Source: Acidilobaceae archaeon (lineage in GTDB: Archaea; Thermoproteota; Thermoprotei_A; Sulfolobales; Acidilobaceae). From it: DNA of 15,649 nucleotides. Position numbers and translations under genes: made by a program. The stretch covers positions 1 through 15,649 of the forward strand of contig JALURD010000071.1 in assembly GCA_027057815.1 (NCBI GenBank), written 5' to 3'. Of the stretch, positions 5,674-13,976 are shown piece after piece (the first letter of the stretch is position 1; each line of letters opens with the position of its first letter). Under the pieces are notes generated by a model. The model had not been told where the DNA came from. It ran no database searches and saw nothing but the letters and a program-made list of their open reading frames with translations.

Positions 5674-8600
5674 TTAAATAGAGGGGTGCACTTCGAGCCT
5701 CACGAGGCCCCGTTCATGTAGCTTCATGACGGCTTTAATGACTTCCTCCTTGCTTATCCCGAACTTCTTAGCTTCAGAGGCTAGCTCGTTTATCTGGAGC
5801 TTTCCACGCTTTCTAATGGTCATGTATACGAGTAATTCCAGCTTAGTAACTCCTAAGGCGCCGCTTGCTATGGCCTCGTCAAGCATCCTGACGGCATCAG
5901 CTAATGCAGTTAATGCTTGGTTGAGTCTCCCCTCACGGGCGTGCGAAGTAGCGGCGCGAGCCGAGATTTCCGCTTGGGAAACAGTCTCTGTAGGCGGAGA
6001 CTCGAATGACTCCTGTATGACCTTAATCTTCTCTATGATCGTTGATGCCTCCGCTTCAACCGCCTGGAGTAGATCCTTCTTTGCATTTAGTAATGTCGAC
6101 GTTAGGCCTGAAATCCTGTTGATTAGGGAGTTGAGTTCATCGATTATGCCTCCAAGCCTAATTACTGCCCTCTCAGCAGCATCAACCGCCGCGCTAGACC
6201 TAGCTGAGGTCATTAAATCTATTAGGTCTTTGGCGTTGCTTCTAAGCCTCTCCGCTAGTTCAACGGCTTCTGACGAGGCTTGCACGGCCTCTTCTGCGGT
6301 TTTGCTGAGATTTTCTATTCGTTCCATAAGACTGGGCGGGAGTGACTCTTTGGTTGCCCTTAGCTGTTCTAGCAGGGTAAGAGATCTCGACTCAAGATTC
6401 TTCGCTTTAACTATTACGGTGGTAAATAGGTTTTCGATGATACTGACTTTCTTTTCTGCCTCTTCTTCTAGCCTGGCAAGAAGCCTCGAGTTGGATGCTA
6501 ATGATTCTAGTTCTATGCGCATAGCCTCGACTGCTTGCAGTATACCTCTCTGATCGCCTGTTACGTCGATGCTTGGGGGCTTTAGGTTTGAGAGTACCCT
6601 GCTGAGTCCCTCTCTTTCTAATCGAGCGTAGAGTGCAATCATCTTTGCAAGTTCCGCCTTAACTCTGCGTGCCCCTCTTGTAAGACTGGCAGCTTTTTTC
6701 TTCGCCTCCTCTAAGACCATGGCAAGGATAGCAGCAATAGCATTGCCTCCATGGACATTACAGTCGGCCTTCATCATCCAGTTTAATACGTCTGAGGGTA
6801 CCTTGCCTTCCTGCAAGTGATCCGTGACTTCAACGAGTCTCTTCTTGACTTCATCCTTTAGCTTCGGCCATGACAGAGCTTCTGCTTCGTGTTTATAGTA
6901 TTTGTATACTTGTTCCACGAGGTCGGCTAATCCCTTTGCTCGTTCTTTAGCGGACTTGCTGAGGGTTCGGAGGGCTTCTACCTCGGCTTCAAGTTTTGAG
7001 GGCCTGAAGTTCTTGAGTTGCCTGAGGTTGTTTAGTAGCGCGGTCTCGGCGTTCTTTAAGAGGGAATAAAGTAGTTCGTCGAGTGAGTTCAGTGCTTCAA
7101 CTATAGCTTTATTCCAGGTAATGGTCTTCGACTTTATCCACTCTAGCAGAACTATGTACGTTGATGCTGTGGCTACTTTACCGTTATTGAGTACCAAATG
7201 AGCTAGAAGCCCTGCCTCGACGTCTCCGAGGTTCAGCTCGCCAAGTATGGCTCTACTTGCAGCCTCTAAGGAGTCGGTAGCTCTTATCGTTCTAAAACCG
7301 CGTCTTAGAGGCTCTTCAGGCTGTCCGGCAACTCTAGCTAGGGCGGCGTAGATGTGGAGGGCTCTCAGCGCCTCATTCCGCGCTTCTTCAGGGAGCAGGA
7401 AGTTATCGATGCTGGCTCTCTGCGAGATCCTCTTAGCTACCGCATTCGTGTCAAGGACTAACTCACCGCTTAGCAGGAGCCCGTCAGATTTGAGAATTTC
7501 AACGGCTACACGAGCGGCTTCAGCTACAGCTTCAGAGCTTGGTGGTGCTGGCGCGACTTTTGAAGCCCACTCAAATGGAGCCCAAGACTTACTCAGACAA
7601 TTACTCGGAACTGTAGCTAGAAGGCCTTGGACTCTCTTGACTACATGCTCCAGATCATCAACACCGCCAAGGGCTTCAGAGAGGAGCGCTAGCATTGTTG
7701 CAGGGTGCACGGTTGAAGTGCTCAACATGGATACCGGAGGATTAGGAGGTACGAGTACCCCAGCGCTTCCCAGCCTAGAGGCGAGGGAGTCCAGCAAAGC
7801 AGGAATACGTAGTTCTCGAGCAGCTGATGTTAATTGAGAATCGAGGGAGGCCCAGTCAACGCCGGGTACGTTAGAGGAGGCTAAGTATCCGGTGATGCCT
7901 AGGAGTCTTATTAGACCGAACGGAGCCTTCACTATGACAATATTAGGGCAGTCCTGTGGAGCCTCTCCTTTCCAGTCTTCCGGGGCCACCGCAATGACTA
8001 CTCGGGTTTCACCGCAGTTAACGTTAATGCTAGCATCGTTTGTTATAGTTACAACCGTAAATGGGGCTAGGTACGTGCCGCCAGCCCACTTCAGTTTAAG
8101 CCTGTTTGCCGAAGTATAGCCGGCAACCTTCAGAAGTCTCGTCATGCCCTGGGCTACCAGTTTGTCGAAGCCTCCTTGGTGAATGGCTTTCGAGACTGCA
8201 GCGTAAACAGCGGCTGCCACGCCAGGATCTCTAATGAATGGCATGGGCGGCGCGGTCAGTCTAGGATAGAGTCTCTCGAGAGACTCCAAATCTGCCACTA
8301 AAGCGTGACCCGAGTCAACTCCTCCAGCGGCTTTGGCTGCCTCCTCTAGGGTATCCCTTGGGATCCCTCTCCACCCAGTCACAGGGATAGTGGCGGCCCA
8401 GCCCTCCAGCGTGGGATGAACTAGCTCAGCAGCTGCTTTGGCGGCATTTTGTCTGCATTCAAATGAAGAGCCGCAGGCGGACCTCGCGGCCTCCTCCACG
8501 AACACCAAGGGGTCTAAGCCTTTAAAGAGTACAGCCTCCACGACGCGGATACCGGCTTGGGCAGCGCACTCTGCTGCTCCAGGGAGTACTGGCGTGAAGC

Positions 8601-9498
8601 CTCCCGCTGCCAGTAGGGTTATCTCCTTCAGTCTGCCACATGATGCACCGACGGACTTGATCCTGGCAAGCGCGGCTTCATCGAAGCCCGTGAGGGCTAC
8701 GCCATACCTTGAGGGTATGATTGCTTGTGAAAGGCGTTCTAGCACGTAGAGAGCCTCCAAAGGGCAGGTGCTGGCTCCTAGGTCTCTGAGTAGTTTTAGT
8801 GCAACGCCCGGGTTACCGGCTGAGGACCAGTAAAGCGATGAGGCGATTTCAGGCCTCGAGAATAGCTCATTCAACCCGCTCAGGCCAACAGAGCGTGCAG
8901 CCTCTGAGATTAACTGGATAATCTCGATCTTTGAGAGGGGGTTTAACTCGATTATCGCCACTCTCCGGAGGAGCCAGCCAAGCCTCTCCCTTGACGCTAA
9001 CTCAGCCCTAAGCCTATCAAGGGATGCTGGCGTGAGAGCTACAGCTAAGTGAAGTCTTCCCCTAAACCCTTCACCCCGCGGGTCTCTCGGGTCTAGAAGG
9101 GCCCCAAGCGCCTCTAGCAGTATCCACGCACTGCTACCTGACAAAACAAGGTCTTCAGCCTGGTCCACGAATGCTATGACCGGCCCGGTGGCGCCTCCCA
9201 CTAATGTTTCCAGGATGCTCTTAACACTCTTACTCCGCGACTGCTTCAGTATGGCTGGAGAGATTACCCTAACCTTGAATCCATGGCTTTCTGCAGCCTG
9301 CTTCAGGATACTGGCAGCCAGGCTTTTACCTACACCCCACTCGCCTACAATGAAGAGTACGCCGCTATATCCCTTTGGGAGCCCAGCAATCCACGAGGAT
9401 ATAGACTCTGAGAGCCTGCCCCACGAGGATCCTCTATAGACTGGTGACCCTTGCTCCCACGCAACAGCCAGCCCGGCGAGGCCTTGGCAGCTAGCCAC
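5674..9498 (-). CDS. Giant P-loop ATPase (ORC/STAND-like) with coiled coil and C-terminal winged helix
   Basis: A 1274-residue protein I cannot name. Residues about 20-245 form a P-loop ATPase: Walker A GEWGVGKS (52-59), Walker B VIAFVDQAED (107-116, ORC/Cdc6-like order), a sensor-1-like strand LHLAVALTPAS, and SAGNPGVALKLL, a sensor-2-like element of Orc/Cdc6 and STAND ATPases. About 245-690 is globular without known motifs. About 800-1205 is mostly helical with heptad stretches rich in Glu, Lys and Leu (for example around ARLEEEAEKKV and AEEAVQASSEAVELAERL). The last 59 residues (1216-1274) form a winged helix (LLVYMTIRKRGKLQINELA to GLVRLEV). The GTG start at 9498 overlaps GGAGGTG, so a leaderless start is possible. 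Plausible roles are chromosome handling, DNA repair or defence; none is shown. Confidence 0.85.
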   Translation of the reverse strand: MASCQGLAGLAVAWEQGSPVYRGSSWGRLSESISSWIAGLPKGYSGVLFIVGEWGVGKSLAASILKQAAESHGFKVRVISPAILKQSRSKSVKSILETLVGGATGPVIAFVDQAEDLVLSGSSAWILLEALGALLDPRDPRGEGFRGRLHLAVALTPASLDRLRAELASRERLGWLLRRVAIIELNPLSKIEIIQLISEAARSVGLSGLNELFSRPEIASSLYWSSAGNPGVALKLLRDLGASTCPLEALYVLERLSQAIIPSRYGVALTGFDEAALARIKSVGASCGRLKEITLLAAGGFTPVLPGAAECAAQAGIRVVEAVLFKGLDPLVFVEEAARSACGSSFECRQNAAKAAAELVHPTLEGWAATIPVTGWRGIPRDTLEEAAKAAGGVDSGHALVADLESLERLYPRLTAPPMPFIRDPGVAAAVYAAVSKAIHQGGFDKLVAQGMTRLLKVAGYTSANRLKLKWAGGTYLAPFTVVTITNDASINVNCGETRVVIAVAPEDWKGEAPQDCPNIVIVKAPFGLIRLLGITGYLASSNVPGVDWASLDSQLTSAARELRIPALLDSLASRLGSAGVLVPPNPPVSMLSTSTVHPATMLALLSEALGGVDDLEHVVKRVQGLLATVPSNCLSKSWAPFEWASKVAPAPPSSEAVAEAARVAVEILKSDGLLLSGELVLDTNAVAKRISQRASIDNFLLPEEARNEALRALHIYAALARVAGQPEEPLRRGFRTIRATDSLEAASRAILGELNLGDVEAGLLAHLVLNNGKVATASTYIVLLEWIKSKTITWNKAIVEALNSLDELLYSLLKNAETALLNNLRQLKNFRPSKLEAEVEALRTLSKSAKERAKGLADLVEQVYKYYKHEAEALSWPKLKDEVKKRLVEVTDHLQEGKVPSDVLNWMMKADCNVHGGNAIAAILAMVLEEAKKKAASLTRGARRVKAELAKMIALYARLEREGLSRVLSNLKPPSIDVTGDQRGILQAVEAMRIELESLASNSRLLARLEEEAEKKVSIIENLFTTVIVKAKNLESRSLTLLEQLRATKESLPPSLMERIENLSKTAEEAVQASSEAVELAERLRSNAKDLIDLMTSARSSAAVDAAERAVIRLGGIIDELNSLINRISGLTSTLLNAKKDLLQAVEAEASTIIEKIKVIQESFESPPTETVSQAEISARAATSHAREGRLNQALTALADAVRMLDEAIASGALGVTKLELLVYMTIRKRGKLQINELASEAKKFGISKEEVIKAVMKLHERGLVRLEVHPSI

Positions 9499-9670
9499 CT
9501 CCAGCCCCCAGCTATGTAGTTATCACACATAGTGGGTGCGAGTATAGGGGGTGAACCGCCCACCAGAATAATTTCAAAATAAAAGGTAGTACTATCGGGA
9601 ACCATTTTTAGATTAACCCAAATAAATAAATTCCACTGGCCTGGGCTGTGAGAGATAGGGGTGCACGTCT
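9499..9670. promoter_or_regulatory. Divergent promoter region between the giant ATPase and superoxide reductase
   Basis: The 172-bp region is AT-rich in its middle. For the plus strand, AAATAAATAAAT (about 9620-9631) is a TATA candidate giving a start near 9652 and a 19-nt leader with GGGGTG at 9657-9662, 8 nt before the ATG. For the minus strand an AT-rich patch at about 9565-9590 (reading TTTTATTTTGAAATT) could drive the ATPase gene. The near-palindrome GGTAGTACTATC (about 9586-9597) with perfect core TAGTACTA lies between them and could be an operator for both genes. Confidence 0.45.
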
Positions 9671-10048
9671 ATGCCCAAGTTCAAGGAGCTAATTTACACT
9701 CAAGAGGAGGCCCCGGAGCAGGTCATCTCAAAGGCCGAAACTCACACCCCTAAGATAGAGGCTCCCGACGTCGTCAAGAAGGGTGAGCCGTTCGAGGTTA
9801 AAGTGAAGGTTGGACCACACGAGATGAAGGCTCAACACTCCATAAGATATGTGGAGCTATGGTTCTACGAGGAGGGCAGAACATTCAACCCAGTAAAGTT
9901 GGCGACCATAGTCTGGGAGCCAGACTACACAGTCGCAGAGGCTAGCGTAAAGGTAGCCCTCAAGAAGAGCGGGACGCTCTACGCAATAGCATACTGCAAC
10001 CTCCACGGCCTATGGGAGGCTAGAAAAGAAATCAAAGTAGAAGAGTAG
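9671..10048 (+). CDS. sor: Superoxide reductase, one-iron neelaredoxin type, lacking the usual active-site lysine
   Basis: A 125-residue protein that reduces superoxide to hydrogen peroxide without making oxygen, using a cytosolic non-haem iron. The mononuclear site is complete: His25, His50, His56 and His112 as equatorial ligands, Cys109 as axial ligand in AIAYCNLHGLWE, and Glu23 as the removable sixth ligand. No N-terminal desulforedoxin domain is present, so it is the one-iron class. The motif that is usually E-K-H reads E23-T24-H25; the lysine is replaced by threonine, as described for the Ignicoccus hospitalis enzyme at the same numbering. The ATG has GGGGTG 8 nt upstream. A T-rich stretch near 10081-10093 may end the transcript. 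Electrons probably come from a rubredoxin not seen here. Confidence 0.95.
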   Translation: MPKFKELIYTQEEAPEQVISKAETHTPKIEAPDVVKKGEPFEVKVKVGPHEMKAQHSIRYVELWFYEEGRTFNPVKLATIVWEPDYTVAEASVKVALKKSGTLYAIAYCNLHGLWEARKEIKVEE

Positions 10049-10134
10049 ACGCGCAGACTCAATCAAGGTTGTCCCCTCGCCATATTCTTTCTCGTGACTG
10101 ACAAGTCCTACTCCCGGTGCCTGAGACCGTGAAG

Positions 10135-10142
10135 TATAAAAA
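10135..10142 (+). promoter_or_regulatory. TATA box of the methyltransferase gene
   Basis: TATAAAAA with a purine-rich GTGAAG just before it (BRE-like) is the clearest archaeal promoter in the window. It predicts a start near 10163-10167 and a leader of about 45 nt carrying GGAGGGG at 10196-10202. Confidence 0.7.
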
Positions 10143-10210
10143 GGGGACTACGACGTCGTTTTTAATGTTAGAAGATGTGAAACGAATCGTATGAAGGAGG
10201 GGCCCTTCCC

Positions 10211-10981
10211 TTGCATGAGATGTACACAGTCTTAGCGGAATACTATGACTGCATATACTCGGCGTATCTTTCCAAGGTCCCTGATATGATAAACTCTGTC
10301 GAGGAAATCTTCAGCGTTCATGCGAGGATCCCGGTGAAGAGGATCCTAGATCTCGCATGCGGGACAGGAGGGCCCACAATAGAGTTAGCCCGGCGAGGCT
10401 ACGAGGTGGTTGGTGTCGACGTTAATAGAGAGGTGCTTAGAATAGCTGAAGCCAAGTCCAGGGCTCTCGGGATGAATGTACGCTTCATCAAAATGGACAT
10501 GAAATCGCTAGACCTCGACGAGATATTTGATGCAGCCACAATATTCTTCTCGAGTATTCAATATATTGGCCCATGGAGCGAGCTAGCGTCGTTTTTTGGG
10601 AAGCTCAGAAGACACGTCAAGGAGGGTGGAGTGGTCGTTTTCGATGCCATGAACCCGCTCTACCTGTATGCAGCTGAAGGTAAACCCGTAGCCTGGGACG
10701 TGCAGTGCGAGAATGGAGATAGACTATTCCTCATAGATTACCGTGAGGTGGACCCAGTCGCCCAGACTATGAGGTTCAAGAGACTCGTCCACATTATGAG
10801 GGAGGGTAAGCTAGCCAAGGTGGTTCTTGTCGATGACCTGCTATACTTATACACTGTGAACGAGTACAAGCTGGCTATGGAGAGGGCGGGCTTTGAAGTC
10901 GTTGCAGTCTATAAAGGTTACCAGGAAGTCAGAGGTTGCCCCTCTGAGAGGAGGATAGTAGTTGTAGGTAGGGCGGTATAG
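10211..10981 (+). CDS. Class I SAM-dependent methyltransferase (UbiE/type 11-like), substrate unknown
   Basis: A 256-residue Rossmann-fold methyltransferase. SAM-binding motif I is ILDLACGTGG (about 44-53), followed by the acidic VVGVDVN at the end of strand 2 that binds the ribose, MDMKSLDL for the adenine pocket, and the post-motif strand GVVVFDAMNP. An N-terminal AEYYDCIYSAY cap is common in small-molecule methyltransferases. The second half (WDVQCENGDRLFLIDYREV) forms a strand-rich lid over the substrate. The TTG start fits GGAGGGG 8 nt upstream; ATG at 10220 is 17 nt away and less likely. The gene has its own TATA box, so it is probably separate from superoxide reductase. The lid resembles small-molecule N- or C-methyltransferases, but the substrate cannot be inferred. 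Confidence 0.88.
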   Translation: MHEMYTVLAEYYDCIYSAYLSKVPDMINSVEEIFSVHARIPVKRILDLACGTGGPTIELARRGYEVVGVDVNREVLRIAEAKSRALGMNVRFIKMDMKSLDLDEIFDAATIFFSSIQYIGPWSELASFFGKLRRHVKEGGVVVFDAMNPLYLYAAEGKPVAWDVQCENGDRLFLIDYREVDPVAQTMRFKRLVHIMREGKLAKVVLVDDLLYLYTVNEYKLAMERAGFEVVAVYKGYQEVRGCPSERRIVVVGRAV

Positions 10982-11009
10982 AAGCGCTCTCGGCGATGTT
11001 TAGATATAT

Positions 11010-12119
11010 TTGGCTCCGAGTCCCGGGATTAACCTTCTTGAGGTGCGCTCAGCCTTGAAGCTTCCGGGTTACTCCCCTCTCAGTGGCAACGTTAGACTCT
11101 ACGAAGTAGGGTTCCACGAGATAGTGGACTTCTTCTACAAGCTAGCCGAAGCCGCTGATAGGCTTAGAGAGGAGGGCCAGTGGATGGCTTACGGTCCCGA
11201 GCGGCTCCCAGAGACAATAACAATACCCAGGGCGGGGACGCTGAGGGTGAAACTGGGCTTTCCAGTCTACCAAAAGGGCGGGGTGGTGATGGATGTCACT
11301 AACGTTGAGCAGGCCGAGATAGCTGAGGATGCCGGGGCGGTCGCCGTAATGGTTCTGGACAAGCTTCCCTACGACGTCAGAAAAGCAGGTGGCGTGGCAA
11401 GAATGGCCGACGTCAAGGTGATAGAAGAGGTTATGAACAGTATTACTATACCTGTCATGGCTAAGGTTAGAATAGGCCATTACTACGAGGCTGTTATACT
11501 GGAGACTATAGGCGTCGACATGATTGATGAGAGCGAAGTACTCACGCCCGTCGATGAGAAGCACCATATAAACAAGTGGCTATTCAAGGTGCCATTCGTG
11601 AACGGCGCCAGGAATCTAGGAGAAGCGCTTAGGAGAATCGCTGAGGGCGCGGCGATGATTAGAACCAAAGGCGAGGCCGGCACCGGGAACGTTGCAGAGG
11701 CTGTTAGACACATGAAACTAATAATGGGCGAGATATGGGCCTTGCGCTCAATACCAGCTGAGGAGAGGCTCAAGAAGGCGAGGGAGCTAGGAGTCCCCGT
11801 AGAGCTAGTCGATCTCACCGCGAGGCTCGGCAGGCTGCCGGTTGTGAACTTCGCTGCAGGCGGAATAGCGACACCCGCAGACGCGGCTCTCATGATGTGG
11901 CTGGGAGCTGATGGCATATTCGTCGGGAGCGGCATATTCAAGAGTCAGGATCCGCCTGAGAGGGCTGCAGCTATCGTGCTCGCCGCTAGCCTATGGGATG
12001 ACCCCGAGAGCGTAGCCGAGGCGCAGAGAATGATTAGCGAGCAGAAGAGTATGATGGGCATCGACATTAGGAAGCTGAAGCCGGAGGAGCTCCTGCAAGT
12101 TAGGGGTGCAGAAGCTTGA
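11010..12119 (+). CDS. pdxS: Pyridoxal 5'-phosphate synthase, lyase subunit PdxS (Pdx1)
   Basis: PdxS makes PLP from ribose 5-phosphate, glyceraldehyde 3-phosphate and ammonia supplied by PdxT; family members form dodecamers. The beta-barrel is complete: Asp95 in GGVVMDVTNVEQA, Lys152 in IPVMAKVRIGH (Schiff base with the pentose, Bacillus Lys81) and Lys220 in IRTKGEAGTGN (Lys149). The 57- and 68-residue spacings match Bacillus exactly, and the phosphate loops NFAAGGIATPADAA and FVGSGIFKS are intact. About 90 residues precede the barrel, roughly 70 more than in bacteria but like other crenarchaeal PdxS. The TTG at 11010 lacks a ribosome binding site and overlaps a TATA-like TTAGATATA, so GTG at 11043 is a possible real start. 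Its stop overlaps pdxT by 4 nt. Confidence 0.96.
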   Translation: MAPSPGINLLEVRSALKLPGYSPLSGNVRLYEVGFHEIVDFFYKLAEAADRLREEGQWMAYGPERLPETITIPRAGTLRVKLGFPVYQKGGVVMDVTNVEQAEIAEDAGAVAVMVLDKLPYDVRKAGGVARMADVKVIEEVMNSITIPVMAKVRIGHYYEAVILETIGVDMIDESEVLTPVDEKHHINKWLFKVPFVNGARNLGEALRRIAEGAAMIRTKGEAGTGNVAEAVRHMKLIMGEIWALRSIPAEERLKKARELGVPVELVDLTARLGRLPVVNFAAGGIATPADAALMMWLGADGIFVGSGIFKSQDPPERAAAIVLAASLWDDPESVAEAQRMISEQKSMMGIDIRKLKPEELLQVRGAEA

Positions 12120-12727
12120 AGATAGGTGTTCTTGGCCTTCAGGGCGGCGTATACGAGCATGTATACATGCTCAGGAAGGCCTTCGAGGAGGAGGGTATCC
12201 ACGGCGAGGCGGTGGTGGTCAAGAAGTCATCGCAACTCGAAGGTCTTGATGGTATAATCATACCGGGTGGCGAGAGCACTACTATAGGCATAGTAGCTAA
12301 GAGAATAGGCCTACTCGACCCTCTCAGAGATGCAGTTAAAGAGGGCTTGCCAGCCTTCGGTACGTGCGCTGGTGCTATAATGTTAGCTGAAAGGGTTACC
12401 GATAGAGTAGTTGGGGAGAAGAAGCAGCCGCTCATCGGAATCATGAACGTTGAAGTGGTTAGGAACTACTTTGGAAGGCAAAGGGAGAGTTTCGAGATAG
12501 ATCTTGAAATAGAGGGTGTGGACGGGCTGTTCAGGGGTGTATTCATCAGGGCGCCAGCCTTCACGAAGGCCTGGGGATCAGCTAGGATCATAAGTAGGAT
12601 AAACTATAACGGGGAGACCGTTGGAGTCGTAGCGGTACAAGGGCCGCATTTGGCCACAGCGTTCCACCCCGAGCTTACAGGGGACACAAGGCTTCACAGG
12701 ATGTGGCTCAGGAGCCTCAAGGTCTAG
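12116..12727 (+). CDS. pdxT: Pyridoxal 5'-phosphate synthase, glutaminase subunit PdxT (Pdx2)
   Basis: A 203-residue class I glutamine amidotransferase that hydrolyses glutamine and channels ammonia to PdxS. The catalytic triad is present: Cys84 in FGTCAGAIML, His184 and Glu186 in AFHPELTGD. The GGEST glutamine-binding loop (51-55), the N-terminal IGVLGLQGGVYEH and the NYFGRQRESFE segment are specific to PdxT. The TTG start overlaps the pdxS stop by 4 nt (TTGA), giving equal expression through translational coupling. Codons 12-19 contain an 18-bp perfect palindrome. The end at 12727 faces the convergent m5C methyltransferase 20 nt away, so the two transcripts probably overlap. Confidence 0.96.
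   Translation: MKIGVLGLQGGVYEHVYMLRKAFEEEGIHGEAVVVKKSSQLEGLDGIIIPGGESTTIGIVAKRIGLLDPLRDAVKEGLPAFGTCAGAIMLAERVTDRVVGEKKQPLIGIMNVEVVRNYFGRQRESFEIDLEIEGVDGLFRGVFIRAPAFTKAWGSARIISRINYNGETVGVVAVQGPHLATAFHPELTGDTRLHRMWLRSLKV
12155..12172. repeat. 18-bp perfect palindrome within pdxT
   Basis: GAGCATGTATACATGCTC reads the same on both strands. It lies in the codons for EHVYML about 40 bp into pdxT, and a further GTATAC sits at 12149-12154. The codons make a repeated VYEHVYM, so an amino-acid repeat partly explains it. Confidence 0.6.
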
Positions 12728-12746
12728 CAATATCTCCAGGTTTTCA

Positions 12747-13916
12747 TCATCTTTTCTCGAGCACAGCTATGTAGAAGCCTGGAGTGCCATGCTCAGCAGG
12801 CCTGAAGCGTATGCCTCCATAAGCAGGTCTGGCTCTCTTAACAGCCCATCTCGGGGGGTCCACAGGCTTCAATCCTAGGCTTTCTGCGTACTCCACGTTC
12901 GCCTCCGCCTCCTCCCATGTGAGCGTGCATACGCTGTAAAGGACCCTCCCTCCAGGCCTGACGAGTTGAGCTGCAGCGTCTATGAACCCCCTCTGATACC
13001 TTGAGGCGGCAATGACGTCTTTCAAGCCCCTCTTATCGTAAACCTTCGGCCTCACCCCTAGATTGCTGCAGGGAGGGTCGACTATCACCTTATCGACCTT
13101 ACCCTTGAGGCCCGAGAGCGGCCCCGGCAGCCGTCTTGAGTCGCCAGCGATTACTTCGACCCATTCAAGCCCCAGTCTTTTCAGGTTATCCCTCAGCTTG
13201 CCGACCTTGCTAGGCCTATCAACTGCAAGCACCCGGGAACCGGGCCCCGCGAGCTGGGCTGCATAGCCCACCTTCCCACCCGGCGCTGCAGTCAAGTCTA
13301 CAATGATATCGCCGGGCTTGGGGTCAAGGAGCTTAACAGCTACCATGCTTGGAAGGCTCTGACCATACACCAGGCCCTCCTCGAACCCCGGTAGATCCCT
13401 CACCCTCGGCGCCTTGAAGCGGGGGTTTGTCACCTTCACAGCCAAGCCCTGCCTAACCCTTCTAATATCATCGTAGCCCATAACCGCGACTCCAGAACCG
13501 ACTATGACCCCATTTTCCGATACTATTGTAACCCTGACGCCTGGCCTAAGGCTACGGGGGGCATAGACTACGCCGGGCGCGTAGAGGTCGCTACCCATCA
13601 GGACGGACTCAGCGGCCCTTTTATCTACAACAACTTTAACGTCGTAAACCGGGACTTCAAGGGGACCCTCTACGGGGTGCCAAATGGCTTCAGGCACGTC
13701 GGGATCACGTTCGAACCTCAAGCCTTGTTCCCGCAGTAAGCCTAAATACTCGTCCACGTTAACCTTGAGAGTATTTACTCTAACATATAGCCTACTAGTT
13801 GGGGCTAGAAGCGCTGAGAGTTCCCTACAAAGGGAAGAGGGGCTGCCCAGCACAGGCTCAAGCCGCTCAATTAACCCGTGGTCATACTCGAGCGGCGTCC
13901 CGCAGATTCCGCTCAT
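12747..13916 (-). CDS. RNA cytosine-C5 methyltransferase with internal PUA domain (NSUN6-like)
   Basis: A 389-residue enzyme that transfers a methyl group from SAM to C5 of cytosine in RNA. The order is an N-terminal RRM-like part (1-90), a PUA domain (about 95-170, ADLYAPGV-type with VYAPRSLRPG), then the catalytic domain. SAM motif I is DLTAAPGGK (207-215). The two conserved cysteines are Cys283 in DPPCSNLG and Cys330 in YSVCTLTWEEAE, the nucleophile and releasing pair of NSUN/RsmB enzymes. The PUA insertion upstream of the Rossmann domain is the NSUN6 layout; archaeal homologues methylate C72 of the tRNA acceptor stem, which is the likely job here. The ATG has GGTGAT 9 nt upstream and a TATA-like GTATAAT at about 13950-13956. 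Confidence 0.92.
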   Translation of the reverse strand: MSGICGTPLEYDHGLIERLEPVLGSPSSLCRELSALLAPTSRLYVRVNTLKVNVDEYLGLLREQGLRFERDPDVPEAIWHPVEGPLEVPVYDVKVVVDKRAAESVLMGSDLYAPGVVYAPRSLRPGVRVTIVSENGVIVGSGVAVMGYDDIRRVRQGLAVKVTNPRFKAPRVRDLPGFEEGLVYGQSLPSMVAVKLLDPKPGDIIVDLTAAPGGKVGYAAQLAGPGSRVLAVDRPSKVGKLRDNLKRLGLEWVEVIAGDSRRLPGPLSGLKGKVDKVIVDPPCSNLGVRPKVYDKRGLKDVIAASRYQRGFIDAAAQLVRPGGRVLYSVCTLTWEEAEANVEYAESLGLKPVDPPRWAVKRARPAYGGIRFRPAEHGTPGFYIAVLEKR

Positions 13917-13948
13917 CTACACTATCACCATACCCTGTCGCGCTTCAG

Positions 13949-13957
13949 CATTATACC
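13949..13957 (-). promoter_or_regulatory. Candidate TATA box of the RNA methyltransferase gene
   Basis: The minus strand reads GGTATAATG, centred near 13953. The predicted start is near 13927, about 11 nt before the ATG. It lies in the 60-bp gap after the MarC-type gene, which reads in the same direction, so the methyltransferase has its own promoter. Confidence 0.45.
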
Positions 13958-13976
13958 TGGAGGGATTGCGCTGGTG

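Noticed and set aside
5726..6553. Long open frame on the plus strand opposite the giant ATPase
   Set aside because: It mirrors the helix-coding part of the minus-strand gene; serine/alanine/leucine-rich composition is the usual shadow of Glu/Lys/Leu codons, and it has no family motif or ribosome binding site.
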